A DNA stretch of 35,357 nt from Gammaproteobacteria bacterium (GTDB lineage: Bacteria; Pseudomonadota; Gammaproteobacteria; Steroidobacterales; Woeseiaceae), in the NCBI GenBank assembly GCA_018699395.1, contig JABIQN010000013.1, positions 1 through 35,357 on the forward strand, in the 5' to 3' direction. A program made the translations under genes and the position numbers. The notes below the pieces were generated by a model that saw nothing but the letters and a program-made list of their open reading frames with translations, did not search any database and had not been told where the DNA came from. Shown here piece after piece: positions 17,784 through 25,102 of the stretch (positions are counted from its first letter, which is position 1; each line of letters opens with the position of its first letter).

Positions 17784-18488
17784 CTAGCCGCATTTGCTGT
17801 CGCCGCACGACAGGCAAGTCTGGCAGCCATCCATCATAATCACAGCAGCGGTATTACATTTACTGCAAAGTAGTGCGCCTTCAGGATACGAGCTATCCGC
17901 AAACGCATCTTGCTGCTTTTTAGACTCCTCAAACTCCACGCGTTTCTCGGCGATCAGTTGTTGCTGGCCTGCATCCAATTCTGGCGAAGCCAGCATACCA
18001 ATCATAATCAGATGTTTTTCAACAACGTGACCGAGTTCAGCAATAATTGATGGCATGAATTTGCCGCCCGGCTGCCAATAGCCGCCACGCGGATCGAATA
18101 CAGCCTTCAGCTCCTCCACCAGGAATGTCACGTCACCACCTTTACGAAATACCGCTGAAATAATTCGGGTCAGCGCCACTATCCATTGATAGTGATCAAG
18201 GTTCTTGGAATTGATGAAGACCTCGAACGGTCGACGTTTCTCGTTTTCCGTACCTTCATTAAGAATGATGTCATTAATCGTCACGTACATCGCATGGTCA
18301 GACACCGGCGTCTTCACTTTGTAGGTGGAGCCGATAAGCATTTCAGGACGCTCAAGCTTTTCGTGCATGCGAATCACTTCAGCACGATCACCACCACCTT
18401 CGCGAGGGAAGTCTTTCTTCGTTTCTTTCTTTTCGGCTTCTGGCTGATTTACCGCATAGCCCACAATTTTCTTATCTACTTTGATCAT
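17784..18488 (-). CDS. nrdJb: B12-dependent ribonucleotide reductase, small split subunit NrdJb
   Basis: Second part of a split class II reductase like NrdJa/NrdJb of Pseudomonas aeruginosa, where NrdJb is needed to work with NrdJa. The start is ATG 18488 (MIKVDKKIVGYAV), giving 234 residues. A TTG three bases earlier is possible. The central part has RRPFEVFINSKNLDHYQWIVALTRIISAVFRKGGDV, a TSCPD-like region (FEVF... and the later GGKFMPSIIAELGHVVEKH). The end is cysteine-rich: CSKCN, then CQTCLSCGDSKCG. These cysteines may relay reducing equivalents to the active site or bind zinc. The gene starts 14 bp after nrdJa. Confidence 0.93.
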   Translation of the reverse strand: MIKVDKKIVGYAVNQPEAEKKETKKDFPREGGGDRAEVIRMHEKLERPEMLIGSTYKVKTPVSDHAMYVTINDIILNEGTENEKRRPFEVFINSKNLDHYQWIVALTRIISAVFRKGGDVTFLVEELKAVFDPRGGYWQPGGKFMPSIIAELGHVVEKHLIMIGMLASPELDAGQQQLIAEKRVEFEESKKQQDAFADSSYPEGALLCSKCNTAAVIMMDGCQTCLSCGDSKCG

Positions 18489-18502
18489 CAATTACTTACC
18501 AT

Positions 18503-20659
18503 TCAAAACTTACCGTAATAACCTTCTTTCAAGGCATCAAATAAATTAGCAGCCGTATGCACTTCACCATCGTATTCAAGCTCTTCGTCGCCCTTAAGGT
18601 CGACCGTTGAGCCGTCATCAAGCGTAAACGTGTACTCCGTATTCTTAAGATCTTTCTCTTTCACAAGAACGCCCTGGAACGCTTCCGGATTAAATCGGAA
18701 TGTTGTGCAGCCCTTCAAGCCTTGCTGATACGCATATAAATAGATGTCCTTGAAATCATCGTAGTTGTAATCGGTCGGTACATTCGCTGTCTTGGAAATC
18801 GAAGAATCGATCCATTTTTGTGCTGCCGCCTGAATATCGACATGCTGTTTTGGCGATACACCATCAGTTGTGATGAAATATTCCGGTAGATTGCCAGGAC
18901 CTTCGTCATCGCCCATCCCGCCCGGCATTGCCTGAGCGTTAATTGTCTCACGGTAAGCGAGCAATTCGAATGAAAAGACATCAACTTTTTCCTTGGTCTT
19001 TTTGCCCTGACGAATCACGTTGCGAAAATAGTGATGCGCGAAGCTTGGCTCAATACCATTACTGGCATTATTCGCCAGCGATAGAGAGATCGTACCCGTC
19101 GGCGCAATCGAACTATGATGTGTAAAGCGTGCGCCTGTTTCGGCAAGTTTTTCAACCAGCTCTGGCGCCTCGGCAGCCACCCGCTGCATGTAACGACTGT
19201 AGCGCGCATGTAATATGCGTCCTGGTACTTTGTCGCCAGCCTGGTAACCATCATCGCGCATCTCAGGACGCTTACATAGCATTTCATCGGTCACCTCAAA
19301 GTTCTCGTTCATTATCGGTGCCGGACCTTTTTCTCTGGCCAGTTCGAGAGCTTCCTCCCAACCGGCCATCGCCAACTGACGCGAAACCTCTTCCGTGAAC
19401 TCAACGGCCGCCGGCTCGCCGTATTTCATGCGCATCATTGTGATCGATGAACCAAGACCTAAAAAGCCCATACCATGGCGCCGTTTGCGCTCAATTTCAC
19501 TGCGTTGCTGAGGCAACGGTAACCCATTAATTTCAACAACATTATCGAGCATTCGTGTAAAGACCTTTACTACCTTACGGAAGCTGTCCCAATCGAACGC
19601 AGCTTCCGCGGTAAACGGCTTACTGACAAAGCGCGTTAGATTCACCGAGCCCAACAAGCAGGAACCATACGGTGGTAATGGCTGCTCACCACACGGATTG
19701 GTGGCACGAATATTCTCGCAGAACCAGTTGTTGTTCATTTCATTAACTTTATCGATGAGCACAAAGCCAGGCTCCGCGAAATCGTAAGTCAATGCCATGA
19801 TGATGTCCCAGACTCGGCGAGCCGGCAGTACTTTGTAAATTTTGCATGCCGCCAAGCCTTCACTGCTCGTTACATAATTGCCAGCCTCAGGCCATTCTCG
19901 CCATACAAACTGTGATTCATCAGAAATATCGAGCCCATCAATTTCAACTTCTTTCGGTGTAACCGGAAACGCGAGCTTCCATTCATCTTCGTTGATGACC
20001 GCCTGCATGAACTCGTCGGTTATGAGTAAAGACAGATTAAACTGCCGCAAACGACCATCTTCGCGCTTGGCGCGAATGAAATCCATGACATCTGGATGAC
20101 CGACGTCGAATGTGCCCATTTGCGCACCACGGCGACCACCGGCCGACGACACGGTAAAACACATCTTGTCGTAGATATCCATGAATGACAGAGGACCCGA
20201 TGTGTACGCACCGGCCCCTGTCACATAGGCCCCTTTCGGGCGCAATGTAGAGAACTCATAGCCGATTCCACAACCGGCCTTTAAAGTTAGCCCCGCCTCA
20301 TGAACCTTATTGAGAATATTGTCCATCGAATCACCAACGGTGCCGGACACCGTACAGTTGATCGTAGAAGTTGCTGGCTTGTGCTCGCGAGCGCCCGCAT
20401 TGGAAATAATGCGGCCAGCCGGTATTGCGCCAGAGCGAAGCGCCCAGACGAACTCTTTAAAATAGTGTTCGCGCTTTGACTCGGTCTCTACGTCAGCCAG
20501 CGCCGCAGCAACTCGCTTATAAGTGTCATCAATATTCTCATCGATCTTCGAGCCATCTTTGGCTGTCAGGCGATACTTCACATCCCATATATCCAAGGAT
20601 GCGGGTTGAAATTGAATGTCGGTAACCGTGTGCGTATCCAAATTCACAGCTGACTTCAT
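18503..20659 (-). CDS. nrdJa: B12-dependent (class II) ribonucleotide reductase, catalytic subunit NrdJa
   Basis: Reduces ribonucleotides to deoxyribonucleotides using adenosylcobalamin, with or without oxygen. The start is ATG 20659 with AGAGGA four to five bases upstream, giving 718 residues. A 14-residue longer frame from 20701 is less likely. The N-terminal cysteine of the active pair is in TSTINCTVSGTV (Cys102). The radical site is ATNPCGEQPLPPYGSC (Asn321, Cys323, Glu325). HHSSIAPTGTISL is also seen. The C-terminal region YQQGLKGCTTFRFNP precedes a short domain. No ATP-cone is visible at the N-terminus. A sigma-70-like promoter and two NrdR-box-like palindromes lie upstream. Confidence 0.97.
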   Translation of the reverse strand: MKSAVNLDTHTVTDIQFQPASLDIWDVKYRLTAKDGSKIDENIDDTYKRVAAALADVETESKREHYFKEFVWALRSGAIPAGRIISNAGAREHKPATSTINCTVSGTVGDSMDNILNKVHEAGLTLKAGCGIGYEFSTLRPKGAYVTGAGAYTSGPLSFMDIYDKMCFTVSSAGGRRGAQMGTFDVGHPDVMDFIRAKREDGRLRQFNLSLLITDEFMQAVINEDEWKLAFPVTPKEVEIDGLDISDESQFVWREWPEAGNYVTSSEGLAACKIYKVLPARRVWDIIMALTYDFAEPGFVLIDKVNEMNNNWFCENIRATNPCGEQPLPPYGSCLLGSVNLTRFVSKPFTAEAAFDWDSFRKVVKVFTRMLDNVVEINGLPLPQQRSEIERKRRHGMGFLGLGSSITMMRMKYGEPAAVEFTEEVSRQLAMAGWEEALELAREKGPAPIMNENFEVTDEMLCKRPEMRDDGYQAGDKVPGRILHARYSRYMQRVAAEAPELVEKLAETGARFTHHSSIAPTGTISLSLANNASNGIEPSFAHHYFRNVIRQGKKTKEKVDVFSFELLAYRETINAQAMPGGMGDDEGPGNLPEYFITTDGVSPKQHVDIQAAAQKWIDSSISKTANVPTDYNYDDFKDIYLYAYQQGLKGCTTFRFNPEAFQGVLVKEKDLKNTEYTFTLDDGSTVDLKGDEELEYDGEVHTAANLFDALKEGYYGKF

Positions 20660-20670
20660 CTGTCCTCTTA

Positions 20671-20679
20671 CCCCCCCCC
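20671..20679. repeat. Nine-base C/G homopolymer just upstream of the nrdJa ribosome site
   Basis: A run of nine C on the plus strand (nine G in the nrdJ leader) lies a few bases upstream of the AGAGGA ribosome site. Slippage here would change leader length and perhaps the folding around the ribosome site, not the protein. Confidence 0.85.
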
Positions 20680-20735
20680 TTTCGGAGACCCCTAAATACA
20701 TTAATAACTAGCTTTTTTTTAACAAAATAACCCCG

Positions 20736-20778
20736 CTCGCCGACGGCCAGAAAACGTGCGGCGAGAGCCGTAAACGGC
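20736..20778 (-). other. Paired stem-loops in the nrdJa leader
   Basis: CTCGCCG (20736-20742) pairs with CGGCGAG (20759-20765), loop 16 nt. A small GCCG-TAAA-CGGC hairpin (20767-20778) sits next to it. No T-run follows. They lie in the predicted 160-nt 5' leader between the promoter and the start codon. No cobalamin riboswitch core was recognised. Confidence 0.6.
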
Positions 20779-20798
20779 CTCTTCCCTCTTTAGAGTAG

Positions 20799-20814
20799 AC
20801 ACAAGATGTTGTGT
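20799..20814. promoter_or_regulatory. NrdR-box-like operator of nrdJ, proximal
   Basis: ACACAAGATGTTGTGT is a perfect inverted repeat in its outer arms and fits 14 of 16 positions of the published NrdR consensus as I remember it. It sits about +9 to +24 from the predicted nrdJ start of transcription, where a bound repressor would block transcription. Confidence 0.85.
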
Positions 20815-20827
20815 CTGAACGCAGACA

Positions 20828-20856
20828 AGATTATGCCCGAATGGGACTTCTGTCAA
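20828..20856 (-). promoter_or_regulatory. nrdJ promoter
   Basis: Minus strand: perfect TTGACA (20851-20856). The -10 is either CATAAT after 15 bp (20830-20835) or TAATCT after 17 bp (20828-20833). Transcription would start near 20822, leaving a leader of about 160 nt. Confidence 0.65.
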
Positions 20857-20977
20857 GCATTTTACGTATTTAATTGTTAGTGCCTTTTTTATAAAAAATC
20901 AATGACTTACGATAATATGGAGATTAAGTTCTTTAAAAAAAAGGTAAAAAAAACAGCACTTTCATTGAATTTTAACG

Positions 20978-20993
20978 TCACTAGATATAGTGG
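20978..20993. promoter_or_regulatory. Second NrdR-box-like palindrome, distal
   Basis: TCACTAGATATAGTGG fits about 13 of 16 positions of the NrdR consensus. Its centre is 179 bp from the proximal box, close to 17 helical turns, whereas known NrdR boxes are usually about three turns apart. Function is unproven. Confidence 0.6.
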
Positions 20994-21112
20994 CAATGTT
21001 CAGGATCAAATTTTAGCACCCATATCGCGCAAATGATTGCATTTTTCATAATATTACCCCCTTGAAATACATTGCAGAGCCCCGAAATCTGCGTTTAGTA
21101 TCGTAATATTTT

Positions 21113-21129
21113 TAGGAGAGCATCTCCTA
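21113..21129. repeat. Operator-like palindrome
   Basis: TAGGAGA (21113-21119), three bases, TCTCCTA (21123-21129), perfect arms. It lies about 90 bp upstream of the candidate degQ-like gene promoter and could be a binding site for an unknown regulator. Confidence 0.6.
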
Positions 21130-21217
21130 CGTCTGCACAGCTTCAGGCCCGGCAGATCGCCACCAAGGTCACATAAAAAGAGCAAAAAAATATATCTGAT
21201 CGCAATAAATAAGCGCG

Positions 21218-21246
21218 TTCAGTAATTTTTTATTTAAGCCTATAAT
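21218..21246 (+). promoter_or_regulatory. Candidate promoter of the degQ-like protease
   Basis: TTCAGT (21218-21223), exactly 17 bp, and TATAAT (21241-21246). The start of transcription would be near 21253, giving a leader of about 77 nt. I did not find a sigma-E consensus. Confidence 0.55.
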
Positions 21247-21329
21247 TTTATTTAGCCCGTCCATTCATGATTAATTCAGCTGTCTGACTCTAATCTGGAC
21301 ATGATCCACAGCATTTATAGAGATTGAAT

Positions 21330-22691
21330 ATGACATCCAAAATACGATTTTTTCTTCTCGCATTGCTTAGTGCGTTGGCCTACACATCACTTGCCGCGGC
21401 GGCCCTGCCGCAAGGTGTCAAGGGTCAGCCAGTAATCAGTCTCGCCCCATTAGTTGAGGAAGCCTCACCTGCAGTCGTTAATATTCGCGTCAGCCAAACC
21501 GTGACACGCCGTAATTCGTTTGAGAATGACGCTTTTCGGCGTTTCTTCGGGCTTCCTGATGGTGGTGGCAGTGGCAGTGGCGGTGTACAGGAAGTTGCCA
21601 GCGCCGGTTCCGGTGTAATAGTCAATGCCGAACGAGGATATATCCTGACGAATCATCATGTTGTCGGCGACGCGGATGCCATTCAGATCTCGTTGATGGA
21701 TGGCACCGTCCATGATGCTGAGATCGTCGGCTCCGATCCGGCAACGGATATTGCTGTTATCAAGGTCGATGCGGATGGCCTAACCGAAATGGCCATCGGC
21801 GACTCCACAGGAGCCAGAGTGGGTGATTTCGTCATTGCGATCGGTAATCCGTTCGGTCTCGGTCATACAGTGACCTCCGGCATTATTAGTGCGCTCGGAC
21901 GCTCGGGCATTAGCAGAGACGGCTACGAGGATTTCATCCAGACCGATGCATCGATTAATCCCGGTAACTCCGGTGGTGCGCTGGTTAATATGAGCGGCGA
22001 ATTGATCGGCATTAATTCAGCTATCATCAGTCGATCGGGCGGTAATGTCGGAATCGGATTCGCGGTGCCGACGGAAATCGCTAGTTCGATAATGAGGCAA
22101 ATTCTGGACTTCGGTGAAATCAGGCGCGGACTTCTGGGCGTCAATATTCAGACGATTGATGCTGAAGATGCAAAAGCATTGGGCAATGATATCGATAGTG
22201 GTGCTCTGATCACCGGCATACAGGCCGATTCCGCGGCGGAGCACGCCGGACTGCAAGTCGGTGACATCATCATCGATGTCAATGATAAGAAGGTCAATGG
22301 TGCACCTCAACTCAGAAACCATATCGGTCTACTAAGATCCGGCGAGCAAATCGAAATCAGATACCTGCGCGATAATGAATCGTATTCAACCAAGGCGGAA
22401 CTCGGTCGGAAGCAGAGTCAGGTCATTTTGGGCGAAGAGATTCATCCTGGACTGGCGGGCTCCAGCTTCTCTCTAGCTTCAACGTCAAGCGGTAACGGCA
22501 TCGAAATTGACGAAGTTCAGGAAGGCACTCCAGCCGCACAACGAGGTCTTCGTACTGGCGACTTGATTACGCATGTCAACCGAGCGTCGGTTAAAAACCT
22601 GGGCGACCTGCGAGAAATCGCTTCTCGCTATGATATTTTATTCCTGAATATCCGTCGTGGCGATAGAGCGCTGATGTTTCAAATTCGCTAG
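21330..22691 (+). CDS. Periplasmic serine protease, DegQ/DegP type (HtrA family)
   Basis: Periplasmic quality-control protease and chaperone. The start is ATG 21330; TTG 21324 is possible but weaker. A signal peptide (TSKIRFFLLALLSALAYTSLAAAA) precedes the mature part, giving 453 residues. The catalytic triad is His110 in TNHHVVG, Asp140 in DPATDIAVI and Ser214 in NPGNSGGALVN. A short LA-type loop, FENDAFRRFFGLPDGGG, sits between about residues 64 and 80. Two PDZ domains follow, at about residues 255-345 (GVNIQTIDAEDAK..., SAAEHAGLQVGDIIIDVND) and 360-450 (GTPAAQRGLRTGDLITHVN). DegQ and DegP cannot be told apart by eye. It stands alone. Confidence 0.93.
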   Translation: MTSKIRFFLLALLSALAYTSLAAAALPQGVKGQPVISLAPLVEEASPAVVNIRVSQTVTRRNSFENDAFRRFFGLPDGGGSGSGGVQEVASAGSGVIVNAERGYILTNHHVVGDADAIQISLMDGTVHDAEIVGSDPATDIAVIKVDADGLTEMAIGDSTGARVGDFVIAIGNPFGLGHTVTSGIISALGRSGISRDGYEDFIQTDASINPGNSGGALVNMSGELIGINSAIISRSGGNVGIGFAVPTEIASSIMRQILDFGEIRRGLLGVNIQTIDAEDAKALGNDIDSGALITGIQADSAAEHAGLQVGDIIIDVNDKKVNGAPQLRNHIGLLRSGEQIEIRYLRDNESYSTKAELGRKQSQVILGEEIHPGLAGSSFSLASTSSGNGIEIDEVQEGTPAAQRGLRTGDLITHVNRASVKNLGDLREIASRYDILFLNIRRGDRALMFQIR

Positions 22692-22760
22692 ATTCGAGTT
22701 TTTTTATTAGAGGTATTCACCTGATCCAGGAACCTCAATTCACTCGAGCCCGAGAGCAAT

Positions 22761-22836
22761 ATTTTGTCGGCTAGGATGCGCGCCGCCACTCCAAGTGGGG
22801 TGCAGCTATCAAGCATTTATTTGACGGCGACAAAAT
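22761..22836. repeat. Nine-base inverted repeat in the degQ-cca spacer
   Basis: ATTTTGTCG (22761-22769) and CGACAAAAT (22828-22836), perfect, with a small CCAC-TCCAA-GTGG hairpin between them. Could be a leader fold or a leftover mobile-element end. No evidence for either. Confidence 0.5.
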
Positions 22837-22887
22837 GTAGGCGGCAATTTTAGTGTAACGGTCGAAACGCCAACCCAAAATGTCGGT

Positions 22888-22893
22888 TACAAT
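22888..22893 (+). promoter_or_regulatory. Candidate -10 for cca, placed for a leaderless message
   Basis: TACAAT ends six bases before the cca ATG at 22900, so transcription would start at or one base from the ATG. No Shine-Dalgarno is seen. The -35 is not recognisable. Confidence 0.35.
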
Positions 22894-22899
22894 TCCGCC

Positions 22900-24117
22900 A
22901 TGCAAATTTTTCTCGTTGGTGGTGCCGTCCGTGATGAGCAGTTGGGTATCTCGCTGAGAGAGCGGGACTGGTGCGTCGTGGGCGCAACACCCGAAATATT
23001 AATCGCTGATGGCTACAAGCAAGTGGGTAAAGATTTTCCAGTTTTCCTACATCCGACCACCAGCGAAGAGTATGCGCTTGCACGGACAGAGCGCAAAACA
23101 GGCCCTGGTTATCACGGGTTCACATTTGATTTTTCGGCGGACGTTTCTATAGAAGACGACCTTTCGCGCCGTGATTTGACGATTAATGCAATCGCAAAAG
23201 ATGATGAAGGAAAACTGATCGACCCGCATGGCGGCTTGAAGGATATCGAGAAGCGTGTGCTGCGCCATGTCTCCGATGCTTTCAGTGAAGATCCAGTACG
23301 AATACTTCGAGTCGCTAAATTTGCGGCCAGGTTTTCAGCGCTTGGATTTCGAATCTCTGTTGAAACCATGACGCTTATGCGATCAATGGTCGACGCGGGT
23401 GAAATAGATGCCCTAGTAGCAGATCGCGTATGGAAGGAAACTGAAGAGGTGCTACGCGGCAATAACTCACGCGTCTTTTTTGAAGTGTTACGCAACTGCG
23501 GAGCATTGGAGCGTCTGTTTCCTGAGCTCGAGGCACTCTTTGGTGTTCCCCAGCCGGCCAAATGGCATCCAGAAATTGATACTGGCCTGCATACAATGTT
23601 GGTTCTAGATCAAGCCGAACAGCGGAGCCCCGAATTGGCGGTGCGCTTTGCCGCGCTTACCCACGACCTTGGTAAGGGTACGACGCCAAAGGATGCATTG
23701 CCCAGTCACCCTGGACATGAAGCACGCGGCGCCAGACTCGTCCGTGAGCTAGCCAAGCGGCTACCTATTCCGAAGTCCTGCCGTGATTTGGGTGTCATGG
23801 TCGCGCAGTTTCATACTCATTGTCATCAAGCATTAGAGCTACGCAACAAGACGATCCTCGATTTACTTGAAAAGACCGATGCGTTTCGTCGCCCCGAAAG
23901 ATTCGAGCATTTCCTAATTGCTTGCGAGGCTGACGCAAAAGGTCGTACGGGTCTCGAGAATTGCGCCTACCCGCAGTCCGACTTCTTGCGCGGGGCGTTC
24001 GCCGCAGCATCGTCGGTCGACGCAGGCGCTATTGCCAAAAAACATCAAGGCGCAAAAATTCCAATCGCTATACGAGAAGCCAGAGCGAAAGCTATAAGAA
24101 GCTTTAAGGAACTTTAA
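22900..24117 (+). CDS. cca: CCA tRNA nucleotidyltransferase with HD domain
   Basis: Adds or repairs the CCA end of tRNA. The protein has 405 residues, with the bacterial class II layout plus an HD phosphohydrolase domain (HTMLVLD... then THDLGKGTT), as in the E. coli multifunctional enzyme. The N-terminal GGAVRD motif is at residues 7-12. The two catalytic aspartates that hold Mg in E. coli (Asp21, Asp23) are Glu21 and Asp23 here (RERDW), a conservative but notable change. The template motifs TERKTGPGYHGF and EDDLSRRDLTINAIA are intact. The start is ATG 22900 with no visible ribosome site and a -10 six bases upstream. It is a single gene on this strand and converges with uppP. Confidence 0.96.
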   Translation: MQIFLVGGAVRDEQLGISLRERDWCVVGATPEILIADGYKQVGKDFPVFLHPTTSEEYALARTERKTGPGYHGFTFDFSADVSIEDDLSRRDLTINAIAKDDEGKLIDPHGGLKDIEKRVLRHVSDAFSEDPVRILRVAKFAARFSALGFRISVETMTLMRSMVDAGEIDALVADRVWKETEEVLRGNNSRVFFEVLRNCGALERLFPELEALFGVPQPAKWHPEIDTGLHTMLVLDQAEQRSPELAVRFAALTHDLGKGTTPKDALPSHPGHEARGARLVRELAKRLPIPKSCRDLGVMVAQFHTHCHQALELRNKTILDLLEKTDAFRRPERFEHFLIACEADAKGRTGLENCAYPQSDFLRGAFAAASSVDAGAIAKKHQGAKIPIAIREARAKAIRSFKEL

Positions 24118-24304
24118 AAGGCCAACGGAACTGCTGCCGTAGAAATAAAAGAAAATCGAGAAAAACGAGTCTTTCCCTAATGCCAACGTCTACTATCACG
24201 ACGCCTGACAGGGTGACGGCCGAACCAGACTCGACGGCAACGTCAATAATAAAGTTTCCTACGACCCACGCCATGCTTGGTAATTAGAAGCAAAACCAAA
24301 GAGT

Positions 24305-25102
24305 CTAAATCAATGCATAAAGAATATAAGCGGCCAGCAATAATCGATAAATCGCAAATGGTGCGAGCCCTACACGGGTAACCACGCGCATAAAGAATCC
24401 TATACTAAGGTAAGCAACAATACAGGCGCTCAAAGTGGCTAGGCCCAGCTGGCCCCAAGCAACCGCCACGCCGCTCATTAGCATTTGTACAAACTTGTAG
24501 CCAGCGGCCAGCAAGATGACTGGCGCTGACAATAGAAAAGAAAAACGGGCCGCATCCTGTCGTTCGAAGCCCAGTAGTCGTGCTGCTGTGATTGTAACGC
24601 CCGAGCGTGACGTACCAGGCACTAGTGCAAGCGCTTGGGCACAGCCAATAATGAGTGCATCCTTCAGTCCGACGGTCGATATATTTCTTTCACGGCTGCT
24701 AAAGCGGTCGGCCAATGCCATCACAACTCCGTAACCCGACAAGGTATAGACGATAACGGCCGGATCGCGCAGATTGTCTTCTATCCAGGAAGCAAACAAA
24801 AGGCCTGCCATTGCAGCCGGAATGGTGCCGAGCAATATCGCCAACGCCATTCGTGATTCTGACGTCTTGATATTACCGTGGAGTATCTGTACGCCTCCCG
24901 ATAATAATGAGGCAATGTCTCTCCGAAAGAAGATGCACACAGCCGCAAGGGACCCAACATGCACTGAAACATCGAACGCTAAACCCTGATCAGCCCACCC
25001 GAACAAGAACGGCACCAGCACGAGGTGGCCCGAGCTTGAAATCGGTAGAAACTCAGTGATGCCCTGCACAATGGCAAGTATGACGATCTGTAGTGTGGTC
25101 AA
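24305..25102 (-). CDS. uppP: Undecaprenyl-diphosphatase
   Basis: Dephosphorylates undecaprenyl diphosphate so that the carrier lipid for peptidoglycan and other glycans can be reused. It acts in the inner membrane. The protein has 265 residues, the usual length for BacA/UppP, with eight or so hydrophobic helices. The signature QGITEFLPISSSGHL (residues 13-27, with Glu17) and the second motif VPGTSRSGVT (Arg167) are intact. The TTG start overlaps the midA-like stop by four bases (TTGA), so the two are coupled. It converges with cca across a 187-bp spacer in which I see no gene or clear terminator. Confidence 0.96.
   Translation of the reverse strand: MTTLQIVILAIVQGITEFLPISSSGHLVLVPFLFGWADQGLAFDVSVHVGSLAAVCIFFRRDIASLLSGGVQILHGNIKTSESRMALAILLGTIPAAMAGLLFASWIEDNLRDPAVIVYTLSGYGVVMALADRFSSRERNISTVGLKDALIIGCAQALALVPGTSRSGVTITAARLLGFERQDAARFSFLLSAPVILLAAGYKFVQMLMSGVAVAWGQLGLATLSACIVAYLSIGFFMRVVTRVGLAPFAIYRLLLAAYILYALI

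Larger units (their letters stand above)
20702..21329. other. 628-bp AT-rich intergenic region between nrdJa and the degQ-like gene
   Basis: No coding frame is seen. It holds, from left to right, the nrdJ leader hairpins, an NrdR-box-like site, the nrdJ promoter, A/T-rich tracts at 20930-20955, a second NrdR-box-like site at 20978-20993, a palindrome at 21113-21129, and a sigma-70 promoter for the protease at 21218-21246. The two genes diverge from this region. Confidence 0.9.

Noticed and set aside
17729-17830. N-terminal extension of the hldE frame
   Set aside because: It overlaps nrdJb and shows no similarity to HldE, whose N-terminus begins at GTG 17728.
20660-20830. Cobalamin riboswitch in the nrdJ leader
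   Set aside because: The leader is only about 160 nt, and I found no recognisable B12 box or matching multi-stem fold.
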